DNA from: Alphaproteobacteria bacterium UBA6544
Lineage (GTDB): Bacteria > Pseudomonadota > Alphaproteobacteria > UBA8366
Reading direction: 5' to 3'
Assembly: GCA_002434595.1 (NCBI GenBank)
Contig: DJKK01000209.1
Location: 4,854 to 14,131 of the forward strand
Length of the DNA: 9,278 nucleotides
A program made the position numbers and the translations under genes. The notes beneath the pieces are model-generated. The model saw nothing but the letters and a program-made list of their open reading frames with translations, was not told where the DNA came from and ran no database searches. Position 1 is the stretch's first letter, and each line of letters starts with the position of its first letter. Positions 5,816 through 9,278 of this stretch are shown here, piece after piece.

Positions 5816-5906
5816 GTTCCGCTCCGGTCCTTCTGTTTCGACTGGTTCATCGCTTTACCCCAGTCGGTGCCATCGACGCAATGCCATACTCGTCCGAGGA
5901 GATTTA
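5816..5906. promoter_or_regulatory. Divergent aroQ / S9 peptidase intergenic region with inverted repeat
   Basis: These 91 bases must carry the promoters of both divergent genes. The clearest structure is CGACTGG (5839-5845) and CCAGTCG (5860-5866), a perfect 7-bp inverted repeat with a 14-base spacer, so half-site centres are 21 bases (two helical turns) apart. That spacing suits a dimeric DNA-binding regulator. On the peptidase side, GAGGAG at 5896-5901 is a strong ribosome site. No confident -35/-10 pair was found on either strand. Confidence 0.4.
5896..5901 (+). promoter_or_regulatory. Ribosome binding site that sets the S9 peptidase start
   Basis: GAGGAG lies 5 bases before the ATG at 5907 and decides against an in-frame ATG at 5766, which lies inside aroQ on the opposite strand. 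Confidence 0.8.
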
Positions 5907-7826
5907 ATGCCAAAACCGAAATTAGCGCCCTACGGCTCCTGGGTCTCGCCGATCGGGGCGGAAGATATTGTCCGCGATAGCTTTCGTCTCGGCCAATTGA
6001 TGCTCGACAACGGCAATCTCTACTGGAGCGAATTGCGGCCGAGCGAAGGCGGGCGCACGACCATCATGTGCCGCAAGGGCGGGGGAGTGGCGACGGAAGT
6101 CCTGCCCGACGGGTTCAGCGCCCGGACAAATGTTCACGAATATGGGGGCGGCGGATTTTGCGTTGACGATGGCGAATTGTGGTATTGCAACGACTCCGAC
6201 CAGCGAATCTACGTTGTTGATTCCGCTGGACGTGTCCGGCCGGTAAGTCCAGAAGGCCCTTATCGCTATGCGGACTTGGTGGTCGACCGCAAACGAAGCC
6301 GTATCGTGTGTGTGCACGAGGATCATTCGGGCGCAGGCGAGCCGGAGAACACAATTGTCGCGGTCACATTCGATGGCGACGTCGACGTCTTGGCGTCAGG
6401 TGCAGACTTCTATGCCGCACCGCGCCTGTCGCCGGCGGGCGATGACATCGCCTGGATTGAGTGGCATCACCCGAACATGCCCTGGGACGAGACGGAACTT
6501 GTCGTGGCCAGCCTCGACGACGCCGGTCAGGTGAACGAGCCAATGCGCGTCACCGACGCGGGAGAAGCGGCCTTCCAGCCTGAATTTGGCCCGGATGGCA
6601 GTCTCTTTTACGTGTCGGACCGTAGTGGATGGTGGAACCTTTACCGGCTGACGGAAAGGAGTATCGAAGCAGTCTACGCAGTGGAGGCGGAGTTTGGTCT
6701 TCCACATTGGGTATTCGGCATGCGTACCTATGACGTCGGTGACGATGGCCGTATTGTTGCGGCTTTCCTGCTCGACGGTATTTCGAAGCTCGCTGAAATC
6801 GATCTTGCGAATGGTGGCGTTCGGACCATACCGGTGCCGCATATTGATATTGGCGGTCTCCGCACCCACGCAGGACGTGCTTATTATATCGGCGCGGGAA
6901 TGCGGAGCCCTTCCGCCGTGGTGACGGTCGACCTCGAGAACGGCATAACGGATGTGGTGCGGCCCTCTCAGGAAGGAGTTCCGGATGCTGGCTCCGTCTC
7001 GGTGGCGCAACCTGTCGTCTTCAAAACCGCAGGAAATGAGGTAGCTCACGGGTTCTTCTATCCGCCGATGAACGACGCATACCAGGCTCCCACGGGCGAT
7101 CTGCCGCCCTTAATAGTAAAGAGCCACGGCGGGCCGACCGGGCAAACCGGATGTGCATATGAACCGAAGATTCAATTTTGGACCAGTCGGGGATTCGCGG
7201 TCCTTGATGTTAATTACCGAGGTAGCACCGGGTTCGGACGCCGGTATCGGCGGCTACTCGATGGAAATTGGGGCGTCGCCGATATGGAAGACTGCGTTGC
7301 CGGCGCCCGGATGCTCGTTGAGCAGGGACTGGTTGACGGCGAGCGGATGGCGATAACCGGTGGTAGTGCTGGTGGATACACGACCCTTTGTGCCTTGACC
7401 TACTACGATATCTTTAAGGCAGGAGCCAGCCATTACGGTATTGGCGATCTCGAAGCATTGGCACGCGACACGCACAAGTTTGAGTCGCGCTATCTCGACA
7501 GGCTCGTGGGGCGATGGCCCGAGGACCGTGAAACTTATGTCGCCCGCTCGCCGATACATCATACGGATCGGCTTTCTTGTCCGGTTATTTTTTTTCAAGG
7601 TACGGAGGACAAGGTTGTACCGCCAAACCAAGCGGAGGCCATGGTCTCTGTATTGCGCGAGAAGGGCATCCCGGTCGCCTATGTCTCATTTGAGGGAGAG
7701 GGCCACGGGTTCCGGCAGGCAGCGAATATCCGGCAAGCGCTCGAAGGCGAGTTGTCGTTCTACGGCCAAGTTTTCGGCTTCGAGCCGGGTGACGATATCG
7801 AACCGATCGAAATCGAGAACCTATAG
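5907..7826 (+). CDS. S9-family (prolyl oligopeptidase/acylaminoacyl-type) serine peptidase
   Basis: A 639-residue peptidase of MEROPS family S9, probably subfamily C. The N-terminal two-thirds (about 1-390) is a beta-propeller rich in repeated sheet segments such as YRYADLVVD, PRLSPAGDDIAWIEWHHPNM and QPEFGPDGSLFYVSDRSGWW. The C-terminal alpha/beta-hydrolase (about 400-630) shows the oxyanion-hole SHGGPTG, NYRGSTGFGRRYR, the nucleophile motif GGSAGGY with Ser487, GTEDKVVPP with Asp568, and GEGHGF with His600, a full catalytic triad. The usual family ending DDIEPIEIENL is present. No signal peptide is seen, so it is likely cytoplasmic and acts on short peptides. The ATG at 5907 is chosen for the GAGGAG site 5 bases upstream; the frame continues open 47 codons further up, over the 5' part of aroQ on the other strand, but that part is unlike the family. 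Substrate specificity cannot be read from sequence. Confidence 0.94.
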   Translation: MPKPKLAPYGSWVSPIGAEDIVRDSFRLGQLMLDNGNLYWSELRPSEGGRTTIMCRKGGGVATEVLPDGFSARTNVHEYGGGGFCVDDGELWYCNDSDQRIYVVDSAGRVRPVSPEGPYRYADLVVDRKRSRIVCVHEDHSGAGEPENTIVAVTFDGDVDVLASGADFYAAPRLSPAGDDIAWIEWHHPNMPWDETELVVASLDDAGQVNEPMRVTDAGEAAFQPEFGPDGSLFYVSDRSGWWNLYRLTERSIEAVYAVEAEFGLPHWVFGMRTYDVGDDGRIVAAFLLDGISKLAEIDLANGGVRTIPVPHIDIGGLRTHAGRAYYIGAGMRSPSAVVTVDLENGITDVVRPSQEGVPDAGSVSVAQPVVFKTAGNEVAHGFFYPPMNDAYQAPTGDLPPLIVKSHGGPTGQTGCAYEPKIQFWTSRGFAVLDVNYRGSTGFGRRYRRLLDGNWGVADMEDCVAGARMLVEQGLVDGERMAITGGSAGGYTTLCALTYYDIFKAGASHYGIGDLEALARDTHKFESRYLDRLVGRWPEDRETYVARSPIHHTDRLSCPVIFFQGTEDKVVPPNQAEAMVSVLREKGIPVAYVSFEGEGHGFRQAANIRQALEGELSFYGQVFGFEPGDDIEPIEIENL

Positions 7827-7830
7827 GGCC

Positions 7831-8775
7831 TTATTGCGCACCCGAACCGACGGCACGGCAATAGACCTTGCGCGTTTTGAGTGATTTGCAAAGGTTTCGC
7901 GCCGCCGCCATATCCACCATTGGCCCCGCATAGACTCGGTGAAACCTGCCTTTACCTTTGACGTCGGCGGTCTCAATCAGCGAGCTGAGATTGTTCAAGA
8001 GATCGCGATGTGCCTGGCGCAAGGTCCGCCACTTGCGCTCTGCATTTGGCCGTTGCTTGAAGGATGCTAAATGCACACGGATGTCATTGCGGAATAGTGG
8101 CATCTTGGCCGCCGGGGCGGGTGACGCCCTGGCCGGCGTGGGCAATCCTGCCTTCTGCATGGCATCCTTCGGCTTTGCAGCAGTTGGTTTCGGAGCCGGC
8201 ATGCCGCTCGCCTCCTGCGACGTGGGCGGCGGCCCAGGCAGGCTGTCACCAGACGACTTAATCGCCATCATCTCGGATTTCGACTTTGAGGCCACCGCCT
8301 TTTTTGTTTTGGCGAAGTTCGGGCCCTGCTTGGACATCTTGGCGCCGGTTGCGGCTTCCACCTCTTTTTGCAGCTCTTCGGGCTTTCCGGCCTCCGTGAA
8401 TATCATCGTCACACGCATCAATTCAGGATAGCGCTGGCCGCTTCTGGACGTTTGGTCGACGAGATAGCCGAGACCAAGTGACGAACCTACGTTTGCCGGT
8501 GACCAGGGATCGGGGGTGGTGGTGAGGGTCTCCGCACCTTTATACCCGCTTTCCGTCGAACAGCTGACGAGGACTGGGGCGGCTGATAACGGCACGACTA
8601 TGTCTGCCGGCGCTTTCGACATCATCGTATATCCAGAACCCTTCAGTTGGCAGGTTCCGTCGAGCGGATACGTCTCGATCCTGACCGGGCCGAAACCGGC
8701 GGTTTGAGTGCCGCCACAGGCGGAGAGGAAGAGGGCGGTTACGGCGGCGGCGAGCAGCGTTAATTTGACGTTCAT
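7831..8775 (-). CDS. SPOR-domain lipoprotein with Lys/Pro/Ala-rich linker
   Basis: A 314-residue predicted lipoprotein. Residues 1-20 are a lipoprotein signal (MNVKLTLLAAAVTALFLSAC) with lipobox LSAC and lipidated Cys20. Residues about 30-126 form a small globular part with Cys42 and Cys72, the pattern PADIVVPLSAAPVLVSC and SGYKGAETL, then ANVGSSLGLGYLVD and GQRYPELMRVTM. This resembles small proteobacterial outer-membrane lipoproteins whose C-terminal part runs N..xxGxGxxxD..sG..YP..v.V. A low-complexity linker (about 128-230) is rich in Lys, Pro, Ala and Ser. A C-terminal SPOR domain (about 233-310; RVHLASFKQRPNAERKW to HRVYAGPMVDMAAARNLCKS) should bind denuded peptidoglycan glycan strands, often at the division site. 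ATG 8775 is preferred to an upstream in-frame ATG at 8886 because only it gives the lipoprotein signal, and CGAGG lies just upstream. It follows the enoyl-CoA hydratase gene by 16 bases and converges on the S9 gene. Confidence 0.85.
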   Translation of the reverse strand: MNVKLTLLAAAVTALFLSACGGTQTAGFGPVRIETYPLDGTCQLKGSGYTMMSKAPADIVVPLSAAPVLVSCSTESGYKGAETLTTTPDPWSPANVGSSLGLGYLVDQTSRSGQRYPELMRVTMIFTEAGKPEELQKEVEAATGAKMSKQGPNFAKTKKAVASKSKSEMMAIKSSGDSLPGPPPTSQEASGMPAPKPTAAKPKDAMQKAGLPTPARASPAPAAKMPLFRNDIRVHLASFKQRPNAERKWRTLRQAHRDLLNNLSSLIETADVKGKGRFHRVYAGPMVDMAAARNLCKSLKTRKVYCRAVGSGAQ

Positions 8776-8791
8776 GCGGCCTCGTAGATCG

Positions 8792-9278
8792 TTAATGGCC
8801 GGCGAAGACGGGCGGCGTCTTGTCGACGAAGGCCTTTCGGCCGGCCTGGAAATCTTCTGTATCGTAGCAGTCGAAACCCTCCTCAATCTCGGCTTCGCTC
8901 AACGGCAACGGATCAAGCAAACGGTATATGAACTTCTTGTGCCATCTTGCCGAAAGTGGCGCGCCTTCCGCAATCTTTTCTGCCGTCTCGCGCGCGCTGG
9001 CCTCGACCATATCGTCGGGGACGACCTGGTTGACCAAGCCCATCCGCAGCGCATCGGCAACCGGGAAGACTTCGCCCAACAACAATATCTCCAACGCGAT
9101 GTTGGCGCCAAACTTCTCGACGAGGGGTCGCACTTCTTCATGCGCCTCAACGAGGCCAAGTTTTTTGACCGGGACACCGAACCTGCTGGAAAGACCGCAG
9201 ACACGAATGTCGCAGCAAGAGGCAATGCCCATACCGCCGCCCACGCAGAGGCCGTCGATCTGCGCGACCACCGGATGA
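8792..9278 (-). CDS. Enoyl-CoA hydratase/isomerase family protein, 5' end missing
   Basis: The last 161 codons of a crotonase-fold protein; the N-terminal third lies beyond the right edge and the frame is open to it, so no start is assigned. Members use a CoA thioester and a backbone oxyanion hole. Seen: PVVAQIDGLCVGGGMGIASC (oxyanion-hole loop and helix), CDIRVCGLSSRFGVPVKKLG, EILLLGEVFPVADALRMGLV then NQVVP, the Ala/His/Lys helix SARWHKKF, and the C-terminal signature FDCYDTEDFQAGRKAFVDK before TPPVFAGH, usual for enoyl-CoA hydratases. The loop after KLGLV reads EAHEEVRPLV rather than PxxGG, so it is not a textbook FadB-like hydratase and the exact reaction is open. The Cys-Cys pair in ASCCDIR is seen in some relatives. 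Its stop is 16 bases before the lipoprotein start, so the two are probably co-transcribed. Confidence 0.88.
   Translation of the reverse strand, partial: HPVVAQIDGLCVGGGMGIASCCDIRVCGLSSRFGVPVKKLGLVEAHEEVRPLVEKFGANIALEILLLGEVFPVADALRMGLVNQVVPDDMVEASARETAEKIAEGAPLSARWHKKFIYRLLDPLPLSEAEIEEGFDCYDTEDFQAGRKAFVDKTPPVFAGH

Noticed and set aside
6396..7049. 217-codon open frame on the minus strand
   Set aside because: It is antisense to the beta-propeller part of the S9 peptidase, a product of codon bias in a GC-rich genome.
7820..7834. Palindrome CCTATAGG and a possible bidirectional terminator between the S9 and lipoprotein genes
   Set aside because: The 4-base gap has no GC stem followed by a T-run on either strand; the palindrome is only 8 bases and includes the S9 stop codon.
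7958..8431. 157-codon open frame on the plus strand
   Set aside because: It is antisense to the SPOR lipoprotein's linker and SPOR domain; its apparent Ala/Gly content mirrors that linker.
76..9278. Mobile elements, CRISPR arrays, tRNA or rRNA genes
   Set aside because: No transposase-like frames, direct-repeat arrays, tRNA cloverleaf signatures or rRNA sequence were seen in the window.

Overview
The window looks like a chromosomal segment of a moderately GC-rich alphaproteobacterium, possibly Rhodospirillales-like, although I cannot place it below class. The evidence is a bacterial NDUFA12-type complex I accessory subunit, a DUF2155 protein, MCE/MlaD proteins, an aroQ-accB-accC-aat run facing them, and an adenosylcobalamin-dependent ribonucleotide reductase of the alphaproteobacterial kind. 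I see no insertion sequences, phage genes, tRNAs, rRNAs, CRISPR arrays or clear horizontal transfer. Coding density is high and nearly all genes are core metabolism or envelope genes.

Layout. At the left edge the minus strand carries the first 230 codons of nrdJ (class II ribonucleotide reductase). A 396-base divergent intergenic region follows. It is AT-rich around 880-960 and holds two degenerate NrdR-box-like palindromes and some hairpins. Rightward from it runs a tight four-gene plus-strand unit: NDUFA12 homologue, a first MCE/MlaD protein (GTG start), a second MCE/MlaD protein overlapping the first by ATGA, and a secreted DUF2155 protein (GTG start). This unit ends 6 bases from the 3' end of a converging minus-strand operon read aroQ, accB, accC, aat. 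That operon makes 3-dehydroquinate, the biotin carboxyl carrier and biotin carboxylase halves of acetyl-CoA carboxylase, and the leucyl/phenylalanyl-tRNA-protein transferase of the N-degron pathway. aroQ and accC both appear to start at TTG.

Divergent from aroQ, across 91 bases that contain a 7-bp inverted repeat, is a 639-residue S9 prolyl-oligopeptidase-family peptidase on the plus strand. It converges (4-base gap) on a minus-strand pair: an enoyl-CoA hydratase/isomerase, cut by the right edge, followed after 16 bases by a SPOR-domain lipoprotein.

How the genes fit together. The plus-strand unit is envelope and inner-membrane oriented: complex I, MCE lipid transport and an exported DUF2155 protein. 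The facing operon feeds fatty acid and aromatic synthesis. I found no undescribed defence or mobile system. The most interesting item is the pair of adjacent, co-linear but diverged MCE proteins (50 of the first 140 positions identical by hand count, no gaps needed) translated as a coupled unit. The candidate NrdR sites and the lipoprotein/SPOR fusion come next.
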